A DNA stretch of 64,000 bases from Caldifarciminota bacterium (GCA_030606335.1 JAUWGP010000002.1:53939-117938), one strand, 5' to 3'; shown: positions 1 to 10,911, numbered from the stretch's first letter. The notes: a model not told the origin generated them from the letters alone. Numbers and translations: made by a program.

Positions 1-26
1 TCTCTATTGTAAATCAAAATTTCTTC

Positions 27-55
27 TTGACTTTTAATCCATTTTGTATTATATT
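27..55 (+). promoter_or_regulatory. Sigma70-like promoter TTGACT-N17-TATATT
   Basis: ttgact at 27-32, tatatt at 50-55, upstream of CDS at 89. Confidence 0.5.
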
Positions 56-88
56 ACTATAGTAGCTTTATTATAATAAGTGGTGGTT

Positions 89-2347
89 ATGTTTAAAAAA
101 ATCTTCATAATTACAGGAGTTATGCTTGTAATAACTACAAGTTATGCACAAAGGGGGTGGAATTTACAAAACCCTAATTTTTTTAAACTCCAATGTACGC
201 ATTTTATTGATACCAATAATGGATGGATAGTAGGAGAGCGTGGAACAATCCTACACACATCAGATGGTGGCAAAAGATGGTTTGAGCAAACTTCAGGAAC
301 AACAAATTTTCTTAAAAGTGTCAGCTTCGCAGATTCAAATAATGGCTGGATAGTAGGTGGGCATAATGGAGGTTGGAGTATAATACTACACACCACAGAT
401 GGTGGAAATATCTGGAACAATCAGATACCGGGAATATTTTATGAACTTTGTAGTGTTCGTTTTATAGACTCTTGTACTGGTTGGGCAGTGGGATATAATG
501 GTACAATCCTACACACTACAGATGGAGGAGACAACTGGAATATTCAGACTTCTGGAACTAATGCTACTTTTAAAGATGTATGTTTTATTGATTCTTGTAC
601 TGGTTGGGCAGTAGGCTATGTTGGCTCTAACATACGAACTGCAAGTCCAAAGATATTACACACCACAGATGGAGGAAGCAACTGGTATGCTCAACCTTAT
701 GGAGGTAATAAAAGCCTCTGGGGTGTTCACTTTATAGATTCTACTACTGGCTGGGCAGTGGGATTCAGGGGGATAATTATAAATACCTCAGATGGTGGAG
801 ATAATTGGCAGCTTCAGGATTCTGTGGGTACATATTGCCTTTGGGATGTCTTTTTTGCCGATTCAACAATGGGATGGGCAGCAGCAAACTCTGGGATATT
901 CCATACTTCTGATGGAGGGAATAATTGGGATTTTCAAGATACAGGAGGTCACCTATGCCTTTACAGTGTTTATTTTACCGATCAAGATAAAGGATGGGCT
1001 GTGGGACGTGATAGAAAAATTATCCACACCACTGATGGCGGAGACTACTGGAATAAACAGGTTTTTGGAATTATGTATGACTTGAATAGTGTTTATTTTA
1101 CAAACTATGATACTGGATGGGCAGTTGGTGAAAGCGGTGTAATATCGTATACAGAAAATGGAGGGTGCAGTTGGGATACGATGAGTTACATAACTACAAA
1201 TAATCTCTATTGCATAAATTTTACGGATGCCAATAAAGGCTGGTCAGTAGGAGATACAGGTACAATTATTCACACCACAGATGCTGGTATCAACTGGAAT
1301 GCACAAAATTCTGGAACTATTTTTGACCTTAAAAGTGTTTGTTTCGTAGATTCAAATATTGGTTGGTCAGTTGGAGATTATGGAACAATTATACATACTT
1401 CAGATGGTGGATACAACTGGGGTCCCCAAACATCTGGAGTTTACAATCTCCTTTCAAGTGTATTCTTTACCGATAAAGATACAGGCTGGGCTGTAGGAGA
1501 TAGTGGTATAATACTATACACAAAAGATGGCGGAATACACTGGGGACAGACCTCTGGTATTGAAGAACCATTTTATAAAGATGTTTATACTAACTGGGAA
1601 GTAGAGAGTGATAATGAACACTTATACACTTTATATAATAAAACCCACTTTCCAAATACTCACAGAAGTGACGATGATCTTAATAGTATATATTTTATTG
1701 ATGCAAATACTGGCTGGGCAACTGGGGATAGTGGAAGAATTATTCACACTACAGATGCTGGTAGTACATGGATTGATCAAAATTCTGGGACCAATTACAA
1801 TCTTGAAAGCGTTTATTTTGCAAATACGAGTTTCGGATGGGTAGTTGGAGAAAAAAGTATTATATTATATACAGATGACGGTGGGATAAATTGGTATCTA
1901 CAGTTTTATGCTCATAACTGGCACTTTAGGAGTGTCTTTTTCGTTGATACTTTAATCGGATGGGTAGTTGGAGATGATGGAGTAATCTTATATACATCAG
2001 ATGGTGGTATTTATTCTGTAGAAGAAGATGAGAATAACCAATATACTAGTATACATAGAAGCTTCAGTTTGTCCCAAAACTCACCTAATCCATTCAGCGG
2101 TCAAACTTCGATTAGGTATACATTAAACAAAGAAAGTAAGATTACGCTGAAAGTTTATAACCTATTGGGGCAAGAAATTATGGTTCTTGTTAATAAGCTT
2201 CATAATTCAGGTAATTATAACGTGTTTTGGGATGGAAGGGTACAATCTGGAGAGAACGCAGCAAGTGGCATATACTTCTATAAGCTTACAGTCGAGCGAG
2301 ATGATCATAGATTTGATGAAACAAAAGTAATGTTACTGATGAAATAA
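89..2347 (+). CDS. Secreted YCF48/BNR-like beta-propeller repeat protein with T9SS C-terminal sorting domain
   Basis: About 14 repeats of the form GWAVG..G.I.HT.DGG.NW; signal peptide; C-term SLSQNSPNPFSGQTSIRYTL...VYNLLGQEI...GIYFYKL; start ATG at 89. Confidence 0.85.
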   Translation: MFKKIFIITGVMLVITTSYAQRGWNLQNPNFFKLQCTHFIDTNNGWIVGERGTILHTSDGGKRWFEQTSGTTNFLKSVSFADSNNGWIVGGHNGGWSIILHTTDGGNIWNNQIPGIFYELCSVRFIDSCTGWAVGYNGTILHTTDGGDNWNIQTSGTNATFKDVCFIDSCTGWAVGYVGSNIRTASPKILHTTDGGSNWYAQPYGGNKSLWGVHFIDSTTGWAVGFRGIIINTSDGGDNWQLQDSVGTYCLWDVFFADSTMGWAAANSGIFHTSDGGNNWDFQDTGGHLCLYSVYFTDQDKGWAVGRDRKIIHTTDGGDYWNKQVFGIMYDLNSVYFTNYDTGWAVGESGVISYTENGGCSWDTMSYITTNNLYCINFTDANKGWSVGDTGTIIHTTDAGINWNAQNSGTIFDLKSVCFVDSNIGWSVGDYGTIIHTSDGGYNWGPQTSGVYNLLSSVFFTDKDTGWAVGDSGIILYTKDGGIHWGQTSGIEEPFYKDVYTNWEVESDNEHLYTLYNKTHFPNTHRSDDDLNSIYFIDANTGWATGDSGRIIHTTDAGSTWIDQNSGTNYNLESVYFANTSFGWVVGEKSIILYTDDGGINWYLQFYAHNWHFRSVFFVDTLIGWVVGDDGVILYTSDGGIYSVEEDENNQYTSIHRSFSLSQNSPNPFSGQTSIRYTLNKESKITLKVYNLLGQEIMVLVNKLHNSGNYNVFWDGRVQSGENAASGIYFYKLTVERDDHRFDETKVMLLMK

Positions 2348-2453
2348 GTTTTATGAGTGTTATATGGGGGTTAATTTCAACTTATTTTGCACGAATTGAA
2401 TTCGTGCCTACATGTCTTAAGGAACGAAGAATTTTATGTTTTTTATTTTTTTG

Positions 2454-2660
2454 TCTCATTCAAGTCTCGTCTAAGTCCCTGTTAAAAAGAGATGGGATTG
2501 CTTCGCAATGACAAAGACATTTATAGAACAGGGATTTGCCTGCTTGACGCAGTCAAATAAGAGAATTTTAAGAGAAAAATTTTTTATTCTTTATCTACAA
2601 TCTCATTCAAGTCTCGTCTAAGTCCCTGTTAAAAAGAGATGAGATTGCTTCGCAATGACA
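2454..2660. repeat. 60-bp direct repeat pair (2454-2513 and 2601-2660)
   Basis: tctcattcaagtctcgtctaagtccctgttaaaaagagatg[g/a]gattgcttcgcaatgaca occurs twice with one mismatch. Confidence 0.9.
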
Positions 2661-2680
2661 GATTAAACTTTATATTACAA

Positions 2681-5600
2681 TTATTCAGAAGAAATCGTCT
2701 CAAGCAGTAATTCAACTGCCTTTATGAGCTGACTATCAGAATCCCCTGTATCTTCTTCGGGTGGGTTGTATACAATATAATCAGGAACAGCACCTCCACC
2801 CTCCAGATTTATCTCATCATAGGCTGTATACCATCCCCTTCCCGGAACTGTAAACTTAGTTCCATCTCTAAGAGTCCTCGTGTGTGTACTAATTACACTA
2901 CCATTTGTGGTGTTCCCAACCAGCTTACCTAAACCGAGTGTCTTGTAGGCATGTGCAAATATCTCACCATTACTAAATGTACGTTCGTTTATTAGCACTA
3001 TAGAGGGTTTTGTCCAGACATAGTATGGAAGTCTCTCTGAAATAGGGTAACCTGGTTCATCTCCCCTTCTAACTGTATAGGCATGGACTCTTGTATCGAG
3101 CATTACGAGCAGATGATCGGCAATCCAACCACCTGAATTGTATCTCACATCAATAACCATTCCATCCTTTCCAAGTCCCTGTTTATAGAGCTCCTGTTGA
3201 AAATTATCCACGGATTTCCATCCCATATGTGGTATGTGTATGTAACCAAATTTACCATCGGAGAGCTCATCAACCATATCTCTTCTGAAATCCACCCATT
3301 CCTCATAAAGATACCCATTAACCTCATTCATCTCCACAGGTCTTATATTTACTATTCTCTCCTTACCAATCTCATTTAAGACCCGCAGTCTCACGAGCTC
3401 ATCGGTCTTACCCTCCATAATCTCGGATATATTTTTTTTACCAATGTCTATGCCATCGATACTTAATATGATATCACCTTCGTATAGTCGGCTGTCTCTC
3501 CTGTATGCCGGGCTATCTTTAATCACCCTATTAATCCTAAGACCTTCACCCTTATACTCATAGTCCCATATCACACCAAGTATACCTGTAGAGGGGAGTT
3601 GTGAGTTTTCTCGTTTGTATATACTTAGATGAGATGAGTTGATTTCACCCAACATAAGTCTTATAGCGCTTCTAAACTCGTATGGATGATTAACACTTAG
3701 AGCCATTTCTCTATACTTATTATACATACTATCCCAGTCAACACCATGAAAATTCTCATCGTAGAAATCATTTTTCAATGTCCTCCAAACTTCATGGAAT
3801 ATCTGTTCTCTTTCATGCTCAATATCTATTCTCTCCTTTATATTAAACCCAATTGACTTCTGTTCCCTACCACCCATATCAGTCATCCATATCTTACCCT
3901 TGCTGAGATAGTAAATTTTATCTTCATCCAGTACTACCTGAGAAGGGTTCATACCACCTGTAGTCAATGGCTTCAGATTCTCATTTTCTTTATCAATTAT
4001 ATATAGATCTTCCTTACCTGTATGGTCGCTCCTGAAAATAAACCTGTCACTTTCTGGAGCTATGGCGAATATCATGGCATCTCCCGGAAGGTCTGTGCCT
4101 TCTTTTGCCCTCTTATCTATATCCTCAAAATCTATCTTTACATCGGGAATGCTGTCTTTCTCCTCAATCAATTTCTCTCTCTTCCAATCCTCTTCTGTCT
4201 TCTCATCATCCTCCTTACGGAGATATGACCACCATATATCATAATCATCATCCTTTCTCTCTGATGAGAATGCAATTATCCTGCCATCATCCGACCAGAA
4301 AGGTAAAATGTCAGGTCTTGGATGTTTTGATATATTAAAAGATTCCCCTGTCTTTACATTTACTATGTATATGTCGTTAATATACTCCCTGCTTCTGTAT
4401 GCTATCCATCTACTATCAGGAGACCAGTTATATTCACTTATCGACCACTGCTCTGCTAACAACCTCTCCTTTTTGGTCTTTAAGTTATAAACCATCAATT
4501 TCCCTTTTTTCATTATGAATGCCAGCTTCTCCCCATCAGGTGAGACGGTTGGAGCATACTCATCAAAGGGTGAAAATATTACATTCTCCTCTTTTAAATC
4601 CAGGGAAAGATAGAGTCTCTCCTCATCAGGGTTTGAGCTTTGTAATCTATATATATCATAATCCCCATCTTTATCTGATGCGAAGAATAATGCCTCACCA
4701 TCTTCTACAAAATTTATATTCCTCACCCTGCCCTGACTTTCTGTAACCCTCCTTGCCTTACCTCCTGATGTATCTGCGATATACAAATCCCCCCGAAGGA
4801 CAAATGCAATTGCCCCATTCGATACATCAAATTCTGTTATTCCACTACAATCGGTAAGCCATACATCTTCTAACTTCTCCTCTAAGACATTCACTTTTAC
4901 AGGAGTTATTTCAAGGGTCTGGGTGTCAAGAAGATTTATATCAAACCCTCTTTCAAAAGAAATTTTATCCCCCATAAAATTTACGGATGGGAATCTTACA
5001 CCATCATTCTCAAAATATGTAAGTTGCTGAAGATCTCCTGTAATGATAGAATATCTGAAGATGTTCGAGGTTCCATCCCTGTCGGATAGAAGGTACATGG
5101 TTCCAGTATCCGCCCACATTAGATAGCCATCATTATAGTCCGTATGCTCTCCAAATATTAAATATATACTATCTCCATCTGAAATCCAAATATCACCAGA
5201 AAAAGGTCCACGGTATCCCTTTCTCCACCAGGAGTAATGACCTCTTGTGAATGCAATTAATCCTTCATTTGATATACTAATACCTGAGACAACGAATTCT
5301 ATAACCGGCTCTGGATTACCTCCTGATAATTTTATTCTATAAGGTATTGGACCAAGGTGAGTTTGTTCTCTAACTGAGGTGAATAGAATATCACCTGTTC
5401 GTGGGTCCCATCCCTGAAGTACATCGTCACCAGTATAAAAGGTAAGCTGCTCAAGAGAACCATCATCAATTGACAGTACGTATATATCAGAGTTCCCGTT
5501 TCTGTCCGAGTTAAAGGCAATATATTTGCCATCAGGTGACCATCTTGGTCTGTAATTATATCCCTTTTTCGTCAGTCTTACTGCCTGACCACCACTATCT

Positions 5601-5743
5601 GGCACAAGCCAGATATCACCACTATAAGAGAAAGTTATTCTCTTACCATCAGGTGAAAGTGTTGGCGTCCTTGGAAATGATGCCTCAACTGCAAACAGTT
5701 TAGTAAAAAAGAAAATTATAAGTGCGGGAATTATTATACGCAT
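2681..5743 (-). CDS. Tricorn-like protease: WD40/TolB-like propellers + PDZ + S41 peptidase, signal peptide
   Basis: FPRTPTLSPDGKRITFSYSGDIW, DGRIIAFSSERKDDDYDIW, PDZ GILGVIWDYEYKG, S41 region GKFGYIHIPHMGW...VIDVRYNSGGW...TFSNGEIFAHAYKTLGLGKLVG; SD GGAGGG before ATG at 5743. Confidence 0.9.
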   Translation of the reverse strand: MRIIIPALIIFFFTKLFAVEASFPRTPTLSPDGKRITFSYSGDIWLVPDSGGQAVRLTKKGYNYRPRWSPDGKYIAFNSDRNGNSDIYVLSIDDGSLEQLTFYTGDDVLQGWDPRTGDILFTSVREQTHLGPIPYRIKLSGGNPEPVIEFVVSGISISNEGLIAFTRGHYSWWRKGYRGPFSGDIWISDGDSIYLIFGEHTDYNDGYLMWADTGTMYLLSDRDGTSNIFRYSIITGDLQQLTYFENDGVRFPSVNFMGDKISFERGFDINLLDTQTLEITPVKVNVLEEKLEDVWLTDCSGITEFDVSNGAIAFVLRGDLYIADTSGGKARRVTESQGRVRNINFVEDGEALFFASDKDGDYDIYRLQSSNPDEERLYLSLDLKEENVIFSPFDEYAPTVSPDGEKLAFIMKKGKLMVYNLKTKKERLLAEQWSISEYNWSPDSRWIAYRSREYINDIYIVNVKTGESFNISKHPRPDILPFWSDDGRIIAFSSERKDDDYDIWWSYLRKEDDEKTEEDWKREKLIEEKDSIPDVKIDFEDIDKRAKEGTDLPGDAMIFAIAPESDRFIFRSDHTGKEDLYIIDKENENLKPLTTGGMNPSQVVLDEDKIYYLSKGKIWMTDMGGREQKSIGFNIKERIDIEHEREQIFHEVWRTLKNDFYDENFHGVDWDSMYNKYREMALSVNHPYEFRSAIRLMLGEINSSHLSIYKRENSQLPSTGILGVIWDYEYKGEGLRINRVIKDSPAYRRDSRLYEGDIILSIDGIDIGKKNISEIMEGKTDELVRLRVLNEIGKERIVNIRPVEMNEVNGYLYEEWVDFRRDMVDELSDGKFGYIHIPHMGWKSVDNFQQELYKQGLGKDGMVIDVRYNSGGWIADHLLVMLDTRVHAYTVRRGDEPGYPISERLPYYVWTKPSIVLINERTFSNGEIFAHAYKTLGLGKLVGNTTNGSVISTHTRTLRDGTKFTVPGRGWYTAYDEINLEGGGAVPDYIVYNPPEEDTGDSDSQLIKAVELLLETISSE

Positions 5744-5994
5744 AGTTCCCTCCATTGATTAATTGATTTAATGCAAAATACTTAACCACAGATATAAGAT
5801 TTTATTTTTATGAGTCTCTTAAAGCCTCTTTTTAAAACATAAAAGAATCTCTTTTATAATGTTAATATAACCCTTGAAAAATTCTGAATCTGCAATACAG
5901 TATTTTATCACACATTACATTATTTGTCAAGATAAATATGACATAACAATCATACAATAACTCCCAGAAACAATGAATTTTAACAACTTTTAAC

Positions 5995-6023
5995 TTGACA
6001 TTTTTAAAATTTACTATTATAAT
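5995..6023 (+). promoter_or_regulatory. Perfect consensus sigma70 promoter TTGACA-N17-TATAAT
   Basis: ttgaca 5995-6000, tataat 6018-6023, upstream of the aldolase/PFK pair. Confidence 0.8.
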
Positions 6024-6130
6024 ACACGGTTAATGTTATCGAAGTAATTTTTCCTATTTCCAGATGTCTATCTAATGCCAGTCTCGTTTGATTTTCTGAT
6101 TGAATAAATTCCAACAAAGAGGTGCTTTAT

Positions 6131-7525
6131 ATGTTTAAGGATATCAGGGATCTTATAAACTTCTCCAAAAGTTCGGTCAGACTTACAGGAGATGGATTTC
6201 AAATAATTAATGCTGAAGACTTTCGAGAGAGGGTCATTGATCGGCTCGTTTATACATCTGTCTTCCATTCTGACAGGGAATTAGTTGAAATCTGTAGATA
6301 CTTCATTTTCGAGACAGCTAAAAAACTTGGCGCCATCCCTTCCTCTATATATAATCTGTATCAATGTAGAGCATTAAACGAGTTTGGTGGTTTCAGTGTT
6401 CCTGCTATTAATATTCGAGGATTGACATATGATGTGGGGAAGACACTTTTCCGTACTATCAAAGAGCTAAATGTAGGTGCCTTTATATTCGAAATTGCAA
6501 GATCAGAAATCGACTATACTAACCAGCAACCAGCAGAATATACAACAGTTCTACTGGGAGCAGCCATAAAAGAAAATTTCCAGGGTCCGGTATTCTTTCA
6601 AGGTGATCACTTCCAGATAAACGCTAAAAAATATAAAGAGAACAAAAAAGAGGAGAGTATCACACTTAAGAAACTAATAAATGAGGCTATAGCTGCAGAG
6701 TTCTATAATATAGACATTGACAGCTCTACCATGGTTGACATCAATAAAGACTCAATTATAGAACAACAAAGACCAAATTTTGAGATAACTGCTGAGTTTA
6801 TTAAGCTAATAAGAAATCTCCAGCCCAGTGATATTATGATCACTATAGGTGGTGAAATAGGGGAGATAGGAGGTAAAAACAGTACTGTAGAAGAATTGAG
6901 AACATACATGGATGGTCTTAAAGCAGTTCTCACCAACAGAGTAGTAGGAATAAGTAAGATTAGTGTCCAAACTGGGGCTACCCACGGAGGTGTTGTGCTG
7001 CCTGACGGTTCTATTGCCAAAGTCAATATCGATTTCGATACCTTAGAGAAACTATCCCGAGTCGCAAGAGAGGAATATGGATTAGCTGGTGCAGTACAAC
7101 ATGGTGCCTCTACTCTACCGGATGATGCATTTCATCTCTTTCCTGGTGTTGAAACATGCGAGGTTCACCTTGCAACGGGTTTTCAGAACATCGTATATGA
7201 TAACCCTTTTTTGCCTGATGATTTTCGAAATAATGTGTATAAGTATTTAAGAGAGGAATGCGGAAAAGAAAGAGATAAGTACAAAACTGATGAGCAGTTT
7301 ATTTACAAAACACGTAAAAAAGGTTTCGGCCCCTTCAAAAAGGAGTGGTGGGATCTGCCTCAATCAGTAAAAACTAACATTATGAGTCGGTTAAAACAAC
7401 GTTTTAAACAGCTATTTAAGCTACTTAATGTATTAAATACAAAAGAGTTGGTTGATAGTAAAATAGATTTAAAACCCACAGAACGAGATATACCACAAGG
7501 GTTAAAACGTTTTATTTCGGTTTAA
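6131..7525 (+). CDS. Class II fructose-bisphosphate aldolase-like protein
   Basis: FSVPAINIRGLTYD, GPVFFQGDHFQI, MITIGGEIGEIGGKNSTVEE, VQTGATHGG; adjacent to PFK; SD agaggtg. Confidence 0.75.
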   Translation: MFKDIRDLINFSKSSVRLTGDGFQIINAEDFRERVIDRLVYTSVFHSDRELVEICRYFIFETAKKLGAIPSSIYNLYQCRALNEFGGFSVPAINIRGLTYDVGKTLFRTIKELNVGAFIFEIARSEIDYTNQQPAEYTTVLLGAAIKENFQGPVFFQGDHFQINAKKYKENKKEESITLKKLINEAIAAEFYNIDIDSSTMVDINKDSIIEQQRPNFEITAEFIKLIRNLQPSDIMITIGGEIGEIGGKNSTVEELRTYMDGLKAVLTNRVVGISKISVQTGATHGGVVLPDGSIAKVNIDFDTLEKLSRVAREEYGLAGAVQHGASTLPDDAFHLFPGVETCEVHLATGFQNIVYDNPFLPDDFRNNVYKYLREECGKERDKYKTDEQFIYKTRKKGFGPFKKEWWDLPQSVKTNIMSRLKQRFKQLFKLLNVLNTKELVDSKIDLKPTERDIPQGLKRFISV

Positions 7526-7552
7526 GTTATAACTTATTGGAGGCTTGTATAT

Positions 7553-8803
7553 ATGAAAAAGGAAACGCTGGCTATTATCGTTGGGGGTGGACCTGCACCT
7601 GGGATTAATGGGGTGATAAGCTCAGTAACCATTGAAGCAATCAATCTCAGGAAGAAGGTAATTGGTATTATCGGTGGTTTTAGATATATCTCCCAGGGAA
7701 GGGAAGATAAAATAAATGAACTAACGGTTTCTGACGTATCCAGGATACATGACGATGGCGGATCAATACTTGGGACATCTCGTGTTAATCCTACAAAGGA
7801 TACTCAAAAGATGAAAAATGTGTTACAACTTCTCCGAAAATATGAAGTTAAATACCTGATAACAATTGGGGGTGACGATACAGCAACGACTGCAAGTAAA
7901 ATTGCAGATGCTGTAGATGGTAAGATAAAGATCGCACATGTACCTAAAACAATAGACAATGATTTACCTCTCCCCGATAATATGCCTACCTTTGGTTTTG
8001 AAACAGCTCGTCATGCTGGTACCAAGGTCGTCTCCAATCTTATGGAAGATGCAAAAACTATAACTCGCTGGTACTTTGTTATAACTATGGGTAGATATGC
8101 GGGACACCTGGCTCTTGGAATAGGAAAATCTGCTGGAGCAACGCTTACAATAATTCCCGAGGAATTCCAGCTATACGAACAAGTAAGTTTCTCCACTGTT
8201 GCTGATATCCTCGAGGCTAGCATAATAAAAAGGAGAGCAATGGGTAGAAATGACGGTGTTGCTGTAATTGCAGAAGGTGTGACTGGAAAAATCGAAGAAG
8301 AGAACCTTATTAGTGCTATATCAAAATTAGATAAAGATGAACATGGGCATGTCCGACTTTCAGAAATTGACATTGGCAAGATACTAAAAACTGAGGTGAG
8401 AAACAGACTTCTTCAGAGGGGAATTGACATTACTATTGTAAATACCGATGTTGGTTATGAACTACGCTCTGCACCACCTATACCTTTTGACATTGAATAC
8501 ACAAGAAACCTTGGATATGGTGCAGTAAAATTTCTCTTCCAGGGTGGTACAAATTCTGTAATCGCATATCGCTATGGCAAACTATTTCCTGTTCCCTTTT
8601 CTGAGATTATAGACTCTACGACAGGAAGAGCTAAAGTCAGGCTCGTTGATATATACTCTGAATCATATGAAGTAGCCCAGGCATATATGATAAGACTGAA
8701 AAAGGAGGATTTTGAGGATAGAAAAAAGATTGAGAAACTTGCAAACGCCGGTAATCTAACCTCTAAAGAATTCGAGAAGCGTTTCCGTTACATCGCAATT
8801 TAA
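7553..8803 (+). CDS. 6-phosphofructokinase, probably pyrophosphate-dependent
   Basis: GGGPAPGINGVI, GGDDTATTAS, PKTIDNDLP, ITMGRYAGHLAL; GGDD and PKTIDND are the PPi-PFK signature residues. Confidence 0.9.
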   Translation: MKKETLAIIVGGGPAPGINGVISSVTIEAINLRKKVIGIIGGFRYISQGREDKINELTVSDVSRIHDDGGSILGTSRVNPTKDTQKMKNVLQLLRKYEVKYLITIGGDDTATTASKIADAVDGKIKIAHVPKTIDNDLPLPDNMPTFGFETARHAGTKVVSNLMEDAKTITRWYFVITMGRYAGHLALGIGKSAGATLTIIPEEFQLYEQVSFSTVADILEASIIKRRAMGRNDGVAVIAEGVTGKIEEENLISAISKLDKDEHGHVRLSEIDIGKILKTEVRNRLLQRGIDITIVNTDVGYELRSAPPIPFDIEYTRNLGYGAVKFLFQGGTNSVIAYRYGKLFPVPFSEIIDSTTGRAKVRLVDIYSESYEVAQAYMIRLKKEDFEDRKKIEKLANAGNLTSKEFEKRFRYIAI

Positions 8804-8834
8804 GGTTCCAGGTTCTTTAGTATATTTAGTTCAA

Positions 8835-9227
8835 TTAATTTTGTCCTCGCTCCTTTTCCTTTTTGATTGCAATACGATACCAGATAGCCAGTGATATTCC
8901 TATAAAAGTAAGCACTAATCCACCCCCCATAAACCATAAAGACCATCCATAAGCTCCAGTAATGAGTGCAAAAATGATGAGTCCCACTCCACTCCCCAGG
9001 CATATACATCCTCTTCGCAGACTATCCAGAGGCGTATCTACTTTAATGGCGGGTATAACCTCCGAAGGAAACTCAACTCCCTTCTCAATCGCCAACATCC
9101 TTTCCTTGCTTCTCTGCACTCTCACACGATACCAGAAATAGAATGCCATTATCGGAATGAGCATGGTCATAATAATAGCTATAATGGGTACGAGCAGTGC
9201 TTGAAACATATATGGAGCGAATGGCAT
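8835..9227 (-). CDS. DUF6249-like small membrane protein
   Basis: Three hydrophobic segments with KERMLAIEKGVEFP motif; SD aggagg. Confidence 0.6.
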   Translation of the reverse strand: MPFAPYMFQALLVPIIAIIMTMLIPIMAFYFWYRVRVQRSKERMLAIEKGVEFPSEVIPAIKVDTPLDSLRRGCICLGSGVGLIIFALITGAYGWSLWFMGGGLVLTFIGISLAIWYRIAIKKEKERGQN

Positions 9228-9594
9228 CTTTCCTCCTTTGTTGTCAAAATTTATTGTAAAAAAAACACTACCTTTTTCTTTGCCTGCATTTTTCTCATCT
9301 CATTATACTTTGACTCAATATTTTGGAAATTGTTTCAAAAATTAGCTTGTCGCATATGAAAGTATACATTGATAGGGATTTCCTATCCCGCCTTGGCAAG
9401 CAGGAAAGAGATCGAAAGATACTTTTAAAATCTCCTTTTTTCCTGATATTCCTATACAAGTATAAATAAATTCCATATTTTATTTTTAAGTTTTTTGCTC
9501 TAAGATTTTCAATTTATATTTATCTATGTTCTTCTGCGTAAATCTGTCCCGCTTCTTTCGGGATCCCGCCAAAGGCGGGACGTCCAACTTTTTC

Positions 9595-9623
9595 TTGACT
9601 TTTGTAAAAAAATTTGTTATACT
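9595..9623 (+). promoter_or_regulatory. Promoter TTGACT-N17-TATACT upstream of sigma factor gene
   Basis: ttgact 9595-9600, tatact 9618-9623. Confidence 0.75.
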
Positions 9624-9657
9624 TGAAACAAATAGGGAATTTGTTCGTCTTATTGTT

Positions 9658-10218
9658 ATGAATAAAGATAGAAACAAGGACTTTATCAGACAACTGAAGG
9701 TCGGTGATAAATCGGCATTTGAGAAACTTTTTACCGAGTACAAGAATATGATTTATACAATTGTTAACAGGATGGTGTACAACAAAAATAAAGTTGATGA
9801 TCTGGTAGCGGATATATTTGTCAAGATTTACAAGAATATTCGACAGTTTGATGGGAGGTCCAAGCTCTCGACCTGGATGTACAGGATCGCCTATAATCAT
9901 TGTCTCGATTATATAAGAAAAGCCAAAAGGGATCCTCTCGAATCCTACGAGCCTTTGGATAGTAAGTTTCACCTCTCCAGCAACGCTTTCGATAACGAGA
10001 AAACGCTCTTGAAGGAAGAGAGAGAACAAGTTTTGTATGCCCTGGTTGATTCGATGCCTGAAAGATATCGTATGGTATTAAACTTTCATTATTTTAAAGG
10101 GATTTCTTACAATGACATAAGCGAAATTATGGGAATACCGATGGGAACGGTGAAGACTTATCTTTTTAGAGCAAAGGTATATTTGAGAGAAAAAATGAAA
10201 AAGTCAGGGGTTTTATGA
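9658..10218 (+). CDS. ECF-type RNA polymerase sigma factor
   Basis: DKSAFEKLFTEYKNMIYTIVNRMV, LSTWMYRIAYNHCLDYIRK, GISYNDISEIMGIPMGTVKTYLFRAKVYLREKM; start MNKDRNK at 9658. Confidence 0.9.
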   Translation: MNKDRNKDFIRQLKVGDKSAFEKLFTEYKNMIYTIVNRMVYNKNKVDDLVADIFVKIYKNIRQFDGRSKLSTWMYRIAYNHCLDYIRKAKRDPLESYEPLDSKFHLSSNAFDNEKTLLKEEREQVLYALVDSMPERYRMVLNFHYFKGISYNDISEIMGIPMGTVKTYLFRAKVYLREKMKKSGVL

Positions 10219-10718
10219 ATGAATGTAGAGAATACATACAAATGATAATCCACTTCTTTTCAAGGGACCTTACAAGCGAGGAAGAAAAGATATTGAAAGA
10301 CCATTTGGAGAGATGTGAAGAATGTAAAAGAGAGTTTGTTTTGCAGGGAAAAATGGAATCTATACTTCAAAAAAGACCATTGTCCAAGGCTCCTGTTGCT
10401 GTTATTGAAAAAGTTCTCTCAATTATTCCCGAAAGGAAAGAGGTTTATGCAAGGCCCCATGTTAACTGGAGGGTAGCGGTTTCTATTGCATCCGTGGTAG
10501 CTGCCTGGATTATTGTCTCGCTCACGCACTATTTTACATGTCAGCCAGGTGTTTTAAGCACCTTTATAGAAGGGATGTCAACTACGATGACTAACTTTTC
10601 TTTAAACTTTACGAAACCATCATTCATCATAGGAACCATTTTATACTCTCTTGTTGTGTCTTTCTCCACTCTCTTCATTTTCTGGCGAAGTCAATTAAGA
10701 AAAGTCGTTGCTGCGTAG
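10215..10718 (+). CDS. Anti-sigma factor with putative zinc finger (zf-HC2), TM segments
   Basis: LKDHLERCEECKREF zinc-finger motif; overlaps sigma gene by 4 nt; hydrophobic C-terminal half. Confidence 0.75.
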   Translation: MNECREYIQMIIHFFSRDLTSEEEKILKDHLERCEECKREFVLQGKMESILQKRPLSKAPVAVIEKVLSIIPERKEVYARPHVNWRVAVSIASVVAAWIIVSLTHYFTCQPGVLSTFIEGMSTTMTNFSLNFTKPSFIIGTILYSLVVSFSTLFIFWRSQLRKVVAA

Positions 10719-10773
10719 AAAAACATGGAGAGCTCTGATAAATTACCTTTGAACTCTCTTAATCTGTGTAATC

Positions 10774-10803
10774 AGAGATTTCTGAACTCTTTCAGAAATC
10801 TCT
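10774..10803. terminator. 13-bp perfect hairpin agagatttctgaa-ctct-ttcagaaatctct
   Basis: Perfect 13-bp stem with 4-nt loop after anti-sigma gene; no U-run, so terminator call is tentative. Confidence 0.4.
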
Positions 10804-10813
10804 TAGAAACAAC

Positions 10814-10842
10814 TTGACATATAAAGCTTTTCGATGTATAAT
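10814..10842 (+). promoter_or_regulatory. Perfect consensus promoter TTGACA-N17-TATAAT
   Basis: ttgaca 10814-10819, tataat 10837-10842, upstream of DUF433 gene. Confidence 0.8.
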
Positions 10843-10911
10843 GTATTTGCAGTATTTTTTTGTTTATCCACGGCTAAATAGCCTCTTTGAACTCCCCAAA
10901 AGGAGGTAAAA

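Noticed and set aside
142-420. Antisense and out-of-frame ORFs (e.g. 142-420, 792-1085, 4022-4746, 14351-14782, 48014-48541)
   Set aside because: They overlap well-supported genes on the other strand or frame and have no recognisable domains or SD.
80-2347. Photosystem-related function for the YCF48-like repeats
   Set aside because: Repeats with a T9SS CTD indicate a secreted beta-propeller; no photosynthesis genes are seen.
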